From positions 1-53,215 of the IMG/VR virus record IMGVR_UViG_3300025769_000159: a DNA stretch of 53,215 nucleotides. One strand, written 5' to 3'. The notes below the pieces were generated by a model. The model was not told where the DNA came from and made no database searches. It saw nothing but the letters and a program-made list of their open reading frames with translations. This DNA is from a virus. Of this stretch, positions 24,869 through 31,951 are shown piece by piece. The translations under genes and the position numbers were made by a program. Numbering within the stretch: position 1 is the first letter of the stretch; each line of letters begins with the position of its first letter.

Positions 24869-27325
24869 ATGCACGAATATGTAAAAGAATGGTGGGAGAG
24901 TAAAGTCTTTAAGGGACATGAGAAGAGTGAAGAGAACTTAAAAAAGTTTGAAGATCATTTTGGTAGTAGAGATACTTTTTCTAAAAGAATGGAAGAGAGA
25001 GATAACCTAAAAGATGGTCAAAACTTTGCTTTTATTTTACCTAAAGTTGGTAGGAAAAAATCACTACAAATGATTAACTTTATAGCCGAACAAACTAAAT
25101 TAAATAAAGAAAGAGGTGATGGACATATCATAAAAAATTTATGGGTGCCTGAAATAGTAAATGTTGACTACTCAGAATATGTTGATGAACCTATGTACAA
25201 AGGTGCTTTGTTTGCAAAACATTACAAAGATGGGATCCTTATTGTTAACCACCCTTTAAAAGGCAACGAAGGTTGTGCGTTTTTTGAAATAGCCGGGGTT
25301 GGAGATGAAAATACAACTCCCGCAGGTAAAAGTGTTTTTAATATATTTAAGGAATCATTTTCTAATTATGGTCAAATAGATTGGAACCATAAAAATTTTG
25401 ACGAGAAAGTTGTAGTATATGTAGTTCAACCTAAAGTATCTAAAAATACTGCAGCAAGACTTGTTTTTAAAAATAATAAAGCAATGGATAAATTGTTAAA
25501 ATATTTAAGAACAGCAAATTACAAAACACTTGTGTATAATCCACCAAAAGATTTTAAAGATTTTTTTATTAAAAGAACTAAGGACACAGAATTTATTGGT
25601 CTTCTTAAACTAAAAGATAATAAAGAAAAACCTATAAAAGATATTATTGTTGACGAGACTTCAAAAAAAGACTGTTTAAAAACTAGTTGTGCTGTTGAGA
25701 TTTTAGCTTTGTATAATGAGTATCATTGTACAAGCATAGATTCAAAATCTAGAAGAGAGGAACCTAAAAATCTTTTAGAAAAACCCTTGTTCTTTGACGA
25801 ATTAAGAAGATTAAATACCTTTGATAAAATTAAAAATTATTACATGCAAGAAATATTTAACCATGAAAAACATATAGATATTTTTGATATAGCAGGTGAG
25901 AAAGATGATTTAGCTTTCGAAAAAAGAATCACTACTTATTTGAAAAAAGTTATAGTTAAAGCTGCCTTACTATACTACTGCGTAAATGAAGGATTAACTC
26001 TTTGTGATGGTAGAGAAATAAAATACGATACTAAATCTAAAACAGATTGTTTATTATTTTGGTACAAAATAGAAGTCACAGAATTAATATTTAATGTTTT
26101 AAATGTAAACAACTTTCCTCTTTGTATGATTGATTCAACTATTGTTAATGATGCAAAGCCTAGTGATAAAATAGTTGTAGATCAATTAGATGTTACGGTG
26201 GACTATGATGGTTTTATGGAAGAAGCAAAAAAACACCAACGTTCGTTTGATTTTAAAAACAAACATATCATAGAAGAAGCTATGAATAGTTCATTGGGTT
26301 ATACAATGCCTTATGATGGTGTGTTTGAAATACTGCATGACATGGTGTTTAGTTTTATTAAGTTTAGAGAATATCAAGATTATATTACTATTGTTATATC
26401 AGATGATAATGAAAGATATTTCTTTGAAGTGTTTGATAAGAAAAAAAGAGATTTTAAATACTTTTTATGGAATAATTTAAAACTAAATGAGAACTATTCA
26501 GAAGATTGTATTCAAGATATTTACACAAAACTTGCAACATGTATCAGAGATGCAAAGGTATTGATTGAAAGAGATAGTACAATGCAATACAGAGGTAGAA
26601 AAACCCCAAGTAATTGTAAAACTGACTCTGTCTATCATATTTACTTTCCTAAAGTTAGATACAGAAGAAGCTCACATGCTGCACAGGTAAAAAAAGAAAA
26701 AGATTTTTTTGATGAAAGTAGAAAGTTTAGTGGCACAAGAAGAGCTCATATTAGACGTTTAGTAACGGATCAAAAACCATCTAAGAAACAATTACTGTTA
26801 GCTAAAAGATTAGATATATGGATACCTGATGGACATACATTTGTTAGAGAATCCGAATGGGGCAGCAACATGACGAAAAGAGAAATACGTTATAGAAACA
26901 CTGCTTTAAATGGTTTGTTTTATTATGACAGCAGAGAGTTAACAGAAGCTGAAAAGATAGATCAGTTGGGTCCACTTGGTTTTGAAGAATACTGTAGGGA
27001 TTATGTTAAAAAATTAGGTTATGAGGTTAAGACTTGTCAAAACTATGACGGAGGTATAGACATTAGGGCTATGAAAGTATTAGATAACTTAGATACAGAA
27101 TATCTAATGGTTCAATGTAAACATTGGAAGACACCTATACCACCTAATGAGATGAGGGCTTTCAAAACAGCTTGTGACGAAGAACAATCTAACTATAAAA
27201 AAATTAAAATGTTTATAACTTCATCTAGATTTAGTCCGTCAGCTAAGGAGTTGGCTAACAAACATGATATTATAATGGTAGATGGAGATAATTTGATATC
27301 AAGAAAGGAGAGTAATGGCAGCTAA
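24869..27325 (+). CDS. large protein with C-terminal Mrr-type restriction endonuclease domain
   Basis: An 818-residue protein. The last 115 residues form an Mrr-cat PD-(D/E)xK domain: GFEEYCRDYVKKLGYEV helix, DGGIDIRA (catalytic Asp about 731), QCKHW (Gln749, Lys751), then KMFITSSRFSPSAKELA and IIMVDGDNL, all in the family's order. The N-terminal 690 residues are not recognised; they are mixed alpha/beta with patches such as EVTELIFNVLNVNNF and a basic segment around 640-690 (RRAHIRRL, IWIPDGHTFVRESEWG), perhaps a DNA-sensing part. Known Mrr proteins cut modified DNA. It has its own strong promoter and ribosome site. Possible roles are degrading host or rival DNA, or genome processing. Confidence 0.8.
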   Translation: MHEYVKEWWESKVFKGHEKSEENLKKFEDHFGSRDTFSKRMEERDNLKDGQNFAFILPKVGRKKSLQMINFIAEQTKLNKERGDGHIIKNLWVPEIVNVDYSEYVDEPMYKGALFAKHYKDGILIVNHPLKGNEGCAFFEIAGVGDENTTPAGKSVFNIFKESFSNYGQIDWNHKNFDEKVVVYVVQPKVSKNTAARLVFKNNKAMDKLLKYLRTANYKTLVYNPPKDFKDFFIKRTKDTEFIGLLKLKDNKEKPIKDIIVDETSKKDCLKTSCAVEILALYNEYHCTSIDSKSRREEPKNLLEKPLFFDELRRLNTFDKIKNYYMQEIFNHEKHIDIFDIAGEKDDLAFEKRITTYLKKVIVKAALLYYCVNEGLTLCDGREIKYDTKSKTDCLLFWYKIEVTELIFNVLNVNNFPLCMIDSTIVNDAKPSDKIVVDQLDVTVDYDGFMEEAKKHQRSFDFKNKHIIEEAMNSSLGYTMPYDGVFEILHDMVFSFIKFREYQDYITIVISDDNERYFFEVFDKKKRDFKYFLWNNLKLNENYSEDCIQDIYTKLATCIRDAKVLIERDSTMQYRGRKTPSNCKTDSVYHIYFPKVRYRRSSHAAQVKKEKDFFDESRKFSGTRRAHIRRLVTDQKPSKKQLLLAKRLDIWIPDGHTFVRESEWGSNMTKREIRYRNTALNGLFYYDSRELTEAEKIDQLGPLGFEEYCRDYVKKLGYEVKTCQNYDGGIDIRAMKVLDNLDTEYLMVQCKHWKTPIPPNEMRAFKTACDEEQSNYKKIKMFITSSRFSPSAKELANKHDIIMVDGDNLISRKESNGS

Positions 27326-27518
27326 AGAAAAGATAATAACTATCAAACCAAAAGGTGCAACACCCAAACAATACAGTGCATTTTTGTTAGAGTTAAATTT
27401 AATGAAGCGAGCTTGGAAACCATATGGTGTAGACTTACAAGTTAGTGCACCAGGTCTTAGAAATATTATAAGATGGGGAACGAATGCTTACTCAAAGCCA
27501 ATTAGACAAGATAGCTAA
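27315..27518 (+). CDS. small conserved-looking hypothetical, 67 aa
   Basis: MAAKEKIITIKPKGAT start, then QYSAFLLELNLMKRAWKPYG and a C-terminal IIRWGTNAYS. A compact alpha/beta protein without cysteines. Similar small proteins appear, as far as I recall, in other marine phages. AAAGGAGAG in the end of the Mrr gene serves as ribosome site; overlap of 11 bases suggests co-translation with the nuclease. Function unknown. Confidence 0.6.
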   Translation: MAAKEKIITIKPKGATPKQYSAFLLELNLMKRAWKPYGVDLQVSAPGLRNIIRWGTNAYSKPIRQDS

Positions 27519-27657
27519 TTTATATAACAAGACTAAAGAACCACGGTACAAGGACCAGTGGTACAAGGAAGTGAGAAAGAATTATGGATCTAATAATATT
27601 AAACGATGGAATGTATCAGTTGATAAGTGTTACAAAACAAATGATGGAAGGAATTGA
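27484..27657 (+). CDS. small hypothetical protein, 57 aa
   Basis: Frame MLTQSQLDKIANLYNKTK to YKTNDGRN, with a helix, a Trp/Tyr-rich middle (RYKDQWYKEVRKNYG) and RWNVSV. It overlaps the upstream gene by 35 bases and the next by 74, both in other frames. The residue pattern looks protein-like and I recall relatives in other marine phages, so it is kept in spite of the large overlap with 27584-27793. Confidence 0.5.
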   Translation: MLTQSQLDKIANLYNKTKEPRYKDQWYKEVRKNYGSNNIKRWNVSVDKCYKTNDGRN

Positions 27658-27793
27658 AATCATATCTAAGGTTGATTGTTTTGATTTATGTGACATACTA
27701 CGATTACATTTAACCACGTATCATGAACCACCATTTAATGTTCATGTGATGAAGGATGGAACAGGTGATTTTATTGGCTGTATTTGTAAGTAG
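27584..27793 (+). CDS. small hypothetical protein, 69 aa
   Basis: MDLIILNDGMYQLIS start; FDLCDILRLHLTTYHEPPFN and DGTGDFIGCIC at the end, giving three or four Cys and a His. Its 5' part overlaps the previous gene by 74 bases. An alternative is a shorter product from a later ATG at 27620. Function not recognised. Confidence 0.5.
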   Translation: MDLIILNDGMYQLISVTKQMMEGIEIISKVDCFDLCDILRLHLTTYHEPPFNVHVMKDGTGDFIGCICK

Positions 27794-27869
27794 TCTTTTA
27801 CTACTACCCGCTATTATTATGTTTTGGATCTGGGATCAAGAAACACCTACCCTAAAGAGGGAAAAATAA
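27756..27869 (+). CDS. 37-residue membrane peptide
   Basis: Frame MEQVILLAVFVSSLLLLPA continuing through IIMFWIWDQE to a basic tail. One hydrophobic helix of about 23 residues with an acidic then basic end. GAAGG immediately precedes the ATG. It overlaps the end of the previous gene in another frame. Typical of tiny phage membrane peptides; role unknown. Confidence 0.45.
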   Translation: MEQVILLAVFVSSLLLLPAIIMFWIWDQETPTLKREK

Positions 27870-27909
27870 GGATAGGTGATGATGAGAAGATAAAACCTCA
27901 CTAACATAA

Positions 27910-28125
27910 TTAAATTACCCTGTCAACTTTACACGAAAATTTTGTATAGACTTCCATACTATTAACCCATTCTGGGTCAAGTTCTGTTAATATTTTATGC
28001 GAATAATCATAACCATAAACTATGCAGCTATGGTAATCTTCAAATAATTTTTCTTTAGTAGGTATAACTTTACATTCATTCTGTACTACCCCCGAACAAA
28101 AAACCATTAATAAAATAAATTTCAT
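27910..28125 (-). CDS. small exported protein, minus strand
   Basis: About 71 residues from the ATG at 28125 (a TTG two codons upstream would add two). The N-terminus MKFILLMVFCSGVV is a short signal-like sequence; with the Cys that follows it could be a secreted or lipid-modified protein. The mature part has further Cys residues (NECKV, SCIVYG, FSCKV) and Tyr/Asp-rich stretches. It is isolated on the minus strand and diverges from the regulator gene at 28179; its ATG lies in the -35 region of that gene's promoter. Function unknown. Confidence 0.5.
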   Translation of the reverse strand: MKFILLMVFCSGVVQNECKVIPTKEKLFEDYHSCIVYGYDYSHKILTELDPEWVNSMEVYTKFSCKVDRVI

Positions 28126-28152
28126 TGACAATCCTACATTATAAACTATAAA
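28125..28152 (+). promoter_or_regulatory. sigma70-like promoter with tandem TATAAA, regulator gene
   Basis: TTGACA (28125-28130), 16 bases, TATAAA (28147-28152). The -10 element is the second of two adjacent repeats TATAAAC/TATAAAT (28140-28153). Such short tandem repeats over a -10 box would suit a ribbon-helix-helix autorepressor, which the next gene appears to encode. Confidence 0.55.
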
Positions 28153-28178
28153 TTATTTAATTATGAAAGGAAACAAGC

Positions 28179-28358
28179 ATGACAGACATGAATAAATATA
28201 AAAATGTTTCGCTTCAAAAAGAAACATACTCTATTTTAGAGAAGTTGTCTAAAGTATTACTGCCCGACGGCAAATTGTCTATATCAAAAACAATAGAAGT
28301 ATTAGCAAACAAGGAAGCGAGAAAATTAAATGGTAAAATTAAAACTAAATCGGATTAA
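28179..28358 (+). CDS. probable ribbon-helix-helix transcription regulator
   Basis: A 59-residue protein MTDMNKYKNVSLQKETY to NGKIKTKSD. It has the ribbon-helix-helix layout: a beta strand with alternating residues (YKNVSLQ), a first helix (ETYSILEKLSKVL), a turn with Gly, and a second helix beginning LSISKTIEVLANKEARK. These proteins dimerise and bind short operators as repressors. GAAAGGAAAC gives a good ribosome site, and the promoter at 28125 lies just upstream, so self-regulation is likely. It overlaps the next gene by 29 bases. Confidence 0.65.
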   Translation: MTDMNKYKNVSLQKETYSILEKLSKVLLPDGKLSISKTIEVLANKEARKLNGKIKTKSD

Positions 28359-28530
28359 AAGAATAATTTGTACCGTTTGTAAAGGAAACGGATACATTAA
28401 AGCGAAAGGACATGATGGGAAAGATAAGATAAACCAATGTTTTGCGTGTGATTCAGAAGGAGAAGTCTATCAAACTGTTTCATCCAAACAATTTGTTGGT
28501 AACGGTAATAGCAGCCGAAGCATAAATTAA
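28330..28530 (+). CDS. small zinc-finger protein, DnaJ-like CxxCxGxG type
   Basis: A 66-residue protein with CTVCKGNGYI and CFACDSEGEV, two CxxCxxxG units as in DnaJ-type zinc-binding modules, separated by a basic loop. Probably a zinc-binding adaptor for nucleic acid or protein. Starts inside the regulator gene and ends one base into the next ATG, so the three are one translation unit. Confidence 0.65.
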   Translation: MVKLKLNRIKRIICTVCKGNGYIKAKGHDGKDKINQCFACDSEGEVYQTVSSKQFVGNGNSSRSIN

Positions 28531-28979
28531 TGGAAGAAAAGAATTTAGCTTATATAGCTGGTTTGTTTGATGGCGAGGGACATATTCAATACAAACAATA
28601 CATGCGTCAACGAAAGCATAACATTAAACCTTATCCAACTTGGTCAATTAGAATGGAAATGGCAATGACAGATCAATCTATTTTAATTTGGGTTTGTGAA
28701 ACTTTGGGAGTTGGAACTGTTGGAGAGAAAAGATATAAGACAAGGTACTCAAAAACTTGGAAAAAACAATGGCGTTGGAGGTGTTGTCACCGTGATGCTT
28801 ATTATGTTTCTAAACTTTTATGGCCTTTTGCTCACATAAAGTTAGATGGAATACAAAAAATAATAGCTCATTACGCTAAGAAAAAAATAAAAGTTAAAAC
28901 AAAAAACGAAGTAATAGATTTTAATTATTACAAATTTTGGAGAGAACACAATGTCAAAGAAAAAGAAAAAAGAAAATAA
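28530..28979 (+). CDS. LAGLIDADG-type homing endonuclease
   Basis: A 149-residue protein with the signature helix near the N-terminus: YIAGLFDGEGHI (residues 8-19), the LAGLIDADG motif with its acidic residue. One motif only, so it would work as a dimer. RMEMAMTDQSIL and the Arg/Trp-rich WRWRCCHRDAYYV core match the usual DNA-binding beta sheet. It is free-standing, not inside an intron or intein that I can see. Its end overlaps the oxygenase gene by 29 bases, and it may have entered the genome as a mobile gene. Confidence 0.8.
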   Translation: MEEKNLAYIAGLFDGEGHIQYKQYMRQRKHNIKPYPTWSIRMEMAMTDQSILIWVCETLGVGTVGEKRYKTRYSKTWKKQWRWRCCHRDAYYVSKLLWPFAHIKLDGIQKIIAHYAKKKIKVKTKNEVIDFNYYKFWREHNVKEKEKRK

Positions 28980-29616
28980 CCCACAGATAGAAGTCAGAAC
29001 TTTTAATTGGGGTCCTTGTGTCATAAAACTTAAGATACAAGATGATTTTAAAAAAGTGTTATTAAGTGAGATTAAAAAATCTAAAGAAGACTATAGACAC
29101 AAACTTGCGGGTCAAATAGAAAAAGAAATAGGTTATACTCAAGAGTCTAGAGATAAAATTATACCTTATCTTGCACCATACTTAGGTATTTATGATCAAA
29201 TGTTTCAAAAGTATCAAGGAAAGTTTTACGATTCAAAACCAGAATACGCACTAACGGCTCTTTGGTGTAATTTTCAACGTCAATATGAATTTAACCCACC
29301 ACACGATCATGATGGTAAATTATCATTTGTAATATATCTATCCGTGCCTGATCCTTTGAAGAAAGAAAACGAAAAGTATAGTGGTAAATCTTGCGGACCC
29401 GGAGGCATACAGTTTATGTATGGTGAAGGAATTAGAGATTGTATTACTTATATGTCTTACTTTCCTAAAGACTGTGAGATGTTTATCTTTCCTGCGTGGT
29501 TGAAACATTGGGTTAGTCCGTTTGACTCTGATTGTGTGAGAGTATCAGTCAGTGGCAATGTCCACGACTCAGCGCCCTTAAATCAAATTAAGAAAGGAAT
29601 GTTAGTTAAGGAATGA
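28951..29616 (+). CDS. 2OG-Fe(II) oxygenase (T4-type family 5-like)
   Basis: A 221-residue protein with the dioxygenase core: PHDHDGKLSFVIYL (His and Asp iron ligands), a linker with GPGGIQFMYG, then EMFIFPAWLKHWVSPF (third ligand His) and CVRVSVSGNV with the 2-oxoglutarate-binding Arg. This arrangement is that of the putative phage 2OG-Fe(II) oxygenase family found in many marine phages. The substrate is unknown; modification of a virion or host protein is one option. The first 15 residues are very Lys-rich and might be over-long. Downstream gene overlaps by 4 (ATGA). Confidence 0.82.
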   Translation: MSKKKKKENNPQIEVRTFNWGPCVIKLKIQDDFKKVLLSEIKKSKEDYRHKLAGQIEKEIGYTQESRDKIIPYLAPYLGIYDQMFQKYQGKFYDSKPEYALTALWCNFQRQYEFNPPHDHDGKLSFVIYLSVPDPLKKENEKYSGKSCGPGGIQFMYGEGIRDCITYMSYFPKDCEMFIFPAWLKHWVSPFDSDCVRVSVSGNVHDSAPLNQIKKGMLVKE

Positions 29617-29813
29617 GACATTTGTTTGAAACATGCATCGATGTGGGTAGTGGTTTGCTGCTATCGACACTAATACAGTTGTTCATTTTTCCATTTTTTG
29701 ATATGTACCCAACAGTTCTTGAAAGCTTCCATATAGCTGTAATCTTTACGGTAATTTCTATATGTCGAAGTTGGTTTTGGAGAACGATATTTGGTAAACG
29801 GAGAAGAGTATGA
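29613..29813 (+). CDS. two-helix membrane protein (DUF7220-like)
   Basis: A 66-residue protein with two hydrophobic helices (LLLSTLIQLFIFPFF and FHIAVIFTVISIC) and a basic end RSWFWRTIFGKRRR. The pattern of a Pro-Phe break, FTVxSxxRS and a final Arg-rich tail fits a widespread small phage membrane protein family. ATGA overlaps at both ends. Role unknown, inner membrane. Confidence 0.65.
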   Translation: MRHLFETCIDVGSGLLLSTLIQLFIFPFFDMYPTVLESFHIAVIFTVISICRSWFWRTIFGKRRRV

Positions 29814-30547
29814 AGCACAGTAATAAGTATCAATATGTTCGAGGTAGACAAATCGATGAACACGGATCAAGGACCTATGATGTAAATGGTTCTAGACTTC
29901 CGTCAGTTACTACGATATTAGGAGCCACCAAAAACCAAGATTTTTTAAAACAATGGAAGGCCAAAGTTGGAGAAGCAGAAGCAGAGCGAATCAAAAACTA
30001 TAGTAGTAGTCGGGGGACAGCTATGCACAAATTCTTGGAACATCATGTACTCGGAACTAACATCGTTGATCTTACGAGGATTGGACAAGAGGCGCGTCCC
30101 ATGGCCGATAAAATTATTGAGATGGGTCTTACACCTGTTGAAGAGTATTACGGCTCGGAAGTCACTTTGTATTATCCTGGGTTATATGCTGGGTCTACTG
30201 ACCTCGTTTGTAGTCATAATGGTAAAGAATCTATTGTAGACTTCAAGCAATCTAACAGACCTAAACGAAAAGAATGGGTTGAAGATTACTATTTACAAAT
30301 TGCTGCATATGCCATGGCACACGACCACGTTCACGGGTCCCAGATCCGTCAAGGTGTGATCATGATGTGTACGCCAGATTTATATTACCAAGAATTTATA
30401 ATCACGGACCATGAATTAAGGAGCTATAAACATAAGTTTTTGAAGAGATTGGACATGTATCATGAGCTCAAGTTTGATGAGAAAGAACAACACAACACGG
30501 AAAAAGAAAACGAAGAATACTTAAAGGAGTTAGAAAGGAAGCTATGA
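29810..30547 (+). CDS. PD-(D/E)xK exonuclease, Cas4/RecB-like
   Basis: A 245-residue nuclease with the RecB-type motifs: LPSVTTILGATK near residue 30, RGTAMHKFLEHH (His73), YAGSTDLV (Asp131), SIVDFKQSN (Asp144, Lys146), and YYLQIAAYAMAH (Gln163/Tyr). All key residues of the family are present. In phages this type takes part in recombination, DNA end processing and host DNA breakdown. ATGA overlap with the membrane protein upstream and with the small gene downstream, so it is cotranslated with them. Confidence 0.88.
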   Translation: MKHSNKYQYVRGRQIDEHGSRTYDVNGSRLPSVTTILGATKNQDFLKQWKAKVGEAEAERIKNYSSSRGTAMHKFLEHHVLGTNIVDLTRIGQEARPMADKIIEMGLTPVEEYYGSEVTLYYPGLYAGSTDLVCSHNGKESIVDFKQSNRPKRKEWVEDYYLQIAAYAMAHDHVHGSQIRQGVIMMCTPDLYYQEFIITDHELRSYKHKFLKRLDMYHELKFDEKEQHNTEKENEEYLKELERKL

Positions 30548-30714
30548 CGGATCAAACAAGATGGGGTATAGATCAAGTGCAGCAAGAGAATAAGGCCAAG
30601 GCTCACGAAGCCCAAAAAGAGATGAGAGAAGAAGTAAAAGAATATGTTGGTAAATGTGGTATTTTTCAGCTACAAAAAATGTACCAAAAGATGAAGGACA
30701 TGAAAAATGAATGA
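30544..30714 (+). CDS. small helical protein, 56 aa
   Basis: Frame MTDQTRWGIDQVQQENKAK to MKDMKNE; almost entirely alpha-helical, Lys/Glu/Gln-rich, with two short hydrophobic spots. ATGA overlap with the exonuclease gene, 8-base overlap with the next, which supports translation. No domain recognised. Confidence 0.55.
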   Translation: MTDQTRWGIDQVQQENKAKAHEAQKEMREEVKEYVGKCGIFQLQKMYQKMKDMKNE

Positions 30715-30934
30715 CAATTTAAAAAAAGTTCTAACTGCAAGGTACAATGCAGAGATAGAAGACGCAAAATACAAGATAAAATGTTACAGTGAACACGAGC
30801 TTTTGATACCTGAACACCCTGATATTACGGCAGAAGTTGACAAATTATTACAAAAAATGTCCGAATCCCATGATAAATTAGCGGTTATTGAGCTACATTA
30901 TAGCAAAAAAGAGACAAAAAAAGAATTACTATAG
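30707..30934 (+). CDS. small conserved-looking protein, 75 aa
   Basis: MNDNLKKVLTARYNAEIED start, then a helical hairpin with YKIKCYSEHELLIPEHPD and LLQKMSESHDKLAVIELHY. Mostly helical, acidic, one Cys. The last gene of the plus-strand accessory operon; a non-coding patch with repeated GTACAC sites follows. Function unknown. Confidence 0.6.
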   Translation: MNDNLKKVLTARYNAEIEDAKYKIKCYSEHELLIPEHPDITAEVDKLLQKMSESHDKLAVIELHYSKKETKKELL

Positions 30935-30981
30935 TATTATTTTACAGATTTAAAAAAAATTTTTTTATTTCATGAAATAAA

Positions 30982-31084
30982 GTGTACTTTGTGTACTTTT
31001 GATCGTTTTTCAGCATAAAATATAGCGTTTTATGGGACAAATTATGGTACACTTTTTGTTTTTTGGTACACATTAATATGTACC
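30982..31084. repeat. array of GTACAC/GTGTAC sites in a non-coding patch
   Basis: Between the gene ends at 30934 and 31153 lies 218 bases without a gene. It contains GTGTACTTT twice in tandem (30982-30990 and 30991-30999), GGTACAC twice (31046-31052 and 31065-31071), a related TGTACC (31079-31084), a TTTCATGAAA palindrome (30968-30977), and long A and T runs. The opposed orientations suggest operator sites or an origin-type element. Confidence 0.55.
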
Positions 31085-31152
31085 AATACAAAATCGCTAT
31101 CGCGCGCACGAACAATATTTTAAATTAATCAATCTGTGATATAAACCTATAC

Positions 31153-31440
31153 ATGCCTAAGAAAAGAAGAAAAGCTATCACCACTGAGACAACTCCTGAT
31201 ATACCTTTTCAGAAGGTCAGAGTGGAGTGGGTCGATTGCGTAAGTGATTCTGGCTGGGCTAGTGAAAAAGAATTTAATAAGATGAGATTAGCTAAACCCA
31301 TTAATGAAGGTTGGTTATACTCTAAAGATAAAATTTCTATAAAATTATTTGCATCATACGACAAAGATGAGGATGGAATTAATTTTGGGGATCGAACTAT
31401 GATTCCTCGTCAGTGGGTGAAGAAGATTCAGAAGATATAA
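31153..31440 (+). CDS. small conserved-looking hypothetical, 95 aa
   Basis: A Lys/Arg-rich start (MPKKRRKAITTE), then VRVEWVDCVSDSGWASEKEF, GWLYSKDKISIKLFASYDKD and GDRTMIPRQWVKKI. A compact beta-rich core preceded by a basic tail. I recall this protein as frequent in marine phages. Its 3' end overlaps the convergent terminase small-subunit gene by 44 bases. Function not known. Confidence 0.65.
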   Translation: MPKKRRKAITTETTPDIPFQKVRVEWVDCVSDSGWASEKEFNKMRLAKPINEGWLYSKDKISIKLFASYDKDEDGINFGDRTMIPRQWVKKIQKI

Positions 31441-31912
31441 CTTCACCTTCTATTTGTTTTGCATTAAGGATTGGTTCGTAATCTTCTAATATTTGTTTCA
31501 TTTTATTTTCTAATTCTTTTTCGGATAGATCCTCTAACTTACCTGTTTTAATTATTTTTCTATCGATATACAATCCTGCAGCTTTTCCTCTATTAGCTTC
31601 AGCATTTACTGCTGATGAAAACGATCCTTTCTTTAGTGCTGCCTCTCGTAATCTTGCAAGTTCTGCAACATGGCCTTCGTAAGTCACTTCATGTTTTCTT
31701 AATCTTTCTTCTTTTAGTTCTCCAATATGTTTCACTACGAGTGGAGACAATCTTGGGTTGGTGAGCTCCGAACCTTCTTGTCTAGCTCTTTTTGGAGAAT
31801 AACCTGCCCTAAGTGCCGCCTCAGTTTTTGTAACTGGACCATTTTCATCACCGAAAACCAGGAATTCTGCAAATCTTTGTTGCATTTCAGTTAATCTCTT
31901 AGGTACGCCCAT
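31397..31912 (-). CDS. terS: terminase small subunit
   Basis: A 171-residue protein with the TerS-type N-terminal helix-turn-helix: LTEMQQRFAEFLVFGD, VTKTEAALRAGYSPKRARQE and LTNPRLSPLVVKHI. This recognition domain is followed by a helical oligomerisation region (EGHVAELARLREAALKKG, residues 100-130) and an acidic C-terminal tail. It would recognise the phage packaging site and hand DNA to TerL. Unusually, it lies on the minus strand about 4.2 kb from the plus-strand terL. The ATG lies 8 bases after a possible -10 box, with no ribosome site in between. Confidence 0.8.
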   Translation of the reverse strand: MGVPKRLTEMQQRFAEFLVFGDENGPVTKTEAALRAGYSPKRARQEGSELTNPRLSPLVVKHIGELKEERLRKHEVTYEGHVAELARLREAALKKGSFSSAVNAEANRGKAAGLYIDRKIIKTGKLEDLSEKELENKMKQILEDYEPILNAKQIEGEVISSESSSPTDEES

Positions 31913-31915
31913 AAG

Positions 31916-31944
31916 TTGACAATTTAGGGTAACTCTCCTATAAA
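31916..31944 (+). promoter_or_regulatory. near-consensus sigma70-like promoter
   Basis: TTGACA (31916-31921), 17 bases, TATAAA (31939-31944), with CTCCTATAAA as at 24834. The start of transcription would be near 31951, at or next to the ATG at 31952, so a leaderless message is possible. Confidence 0.65.
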
Positions 31945-31949
31945 GTCAA
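31921..31949 (-). promoter_or_regulatory. weak divergent promoter candidate for terS
   Basis: Minus-strand reading: TTGACT (31949-31944), 17 bases, TAAATT (31926-31921). The -10 box is poor. The terS ATG starts 8 bases further on. It overlaps the strong plus-strand promoter, as in the divergent pair at 13.4 kb. Confidence 0.3.
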
Positions 31950-31951
31950 GA

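Noticed and set aside
24718-24903. Plus-strand ORF of 61 aa over the promoter at 24815
   Set aside because: Runs through a near-consensus promoter and two gene edges; composition is not protein-like.
27921-27926. TGTCAA as a minus-strand -35 box
   Set aside because: No acceptable -10 box at 16-18 bases, and it lies at the end of a minus-strand gene.
29967-30239. Plus-strand ORF of 90 aa inside the Cas4/RecB-like nuclease gene
   Set aside because: Overlaps a gene with intact catalytic motifs and shows no sign of its own start signal.
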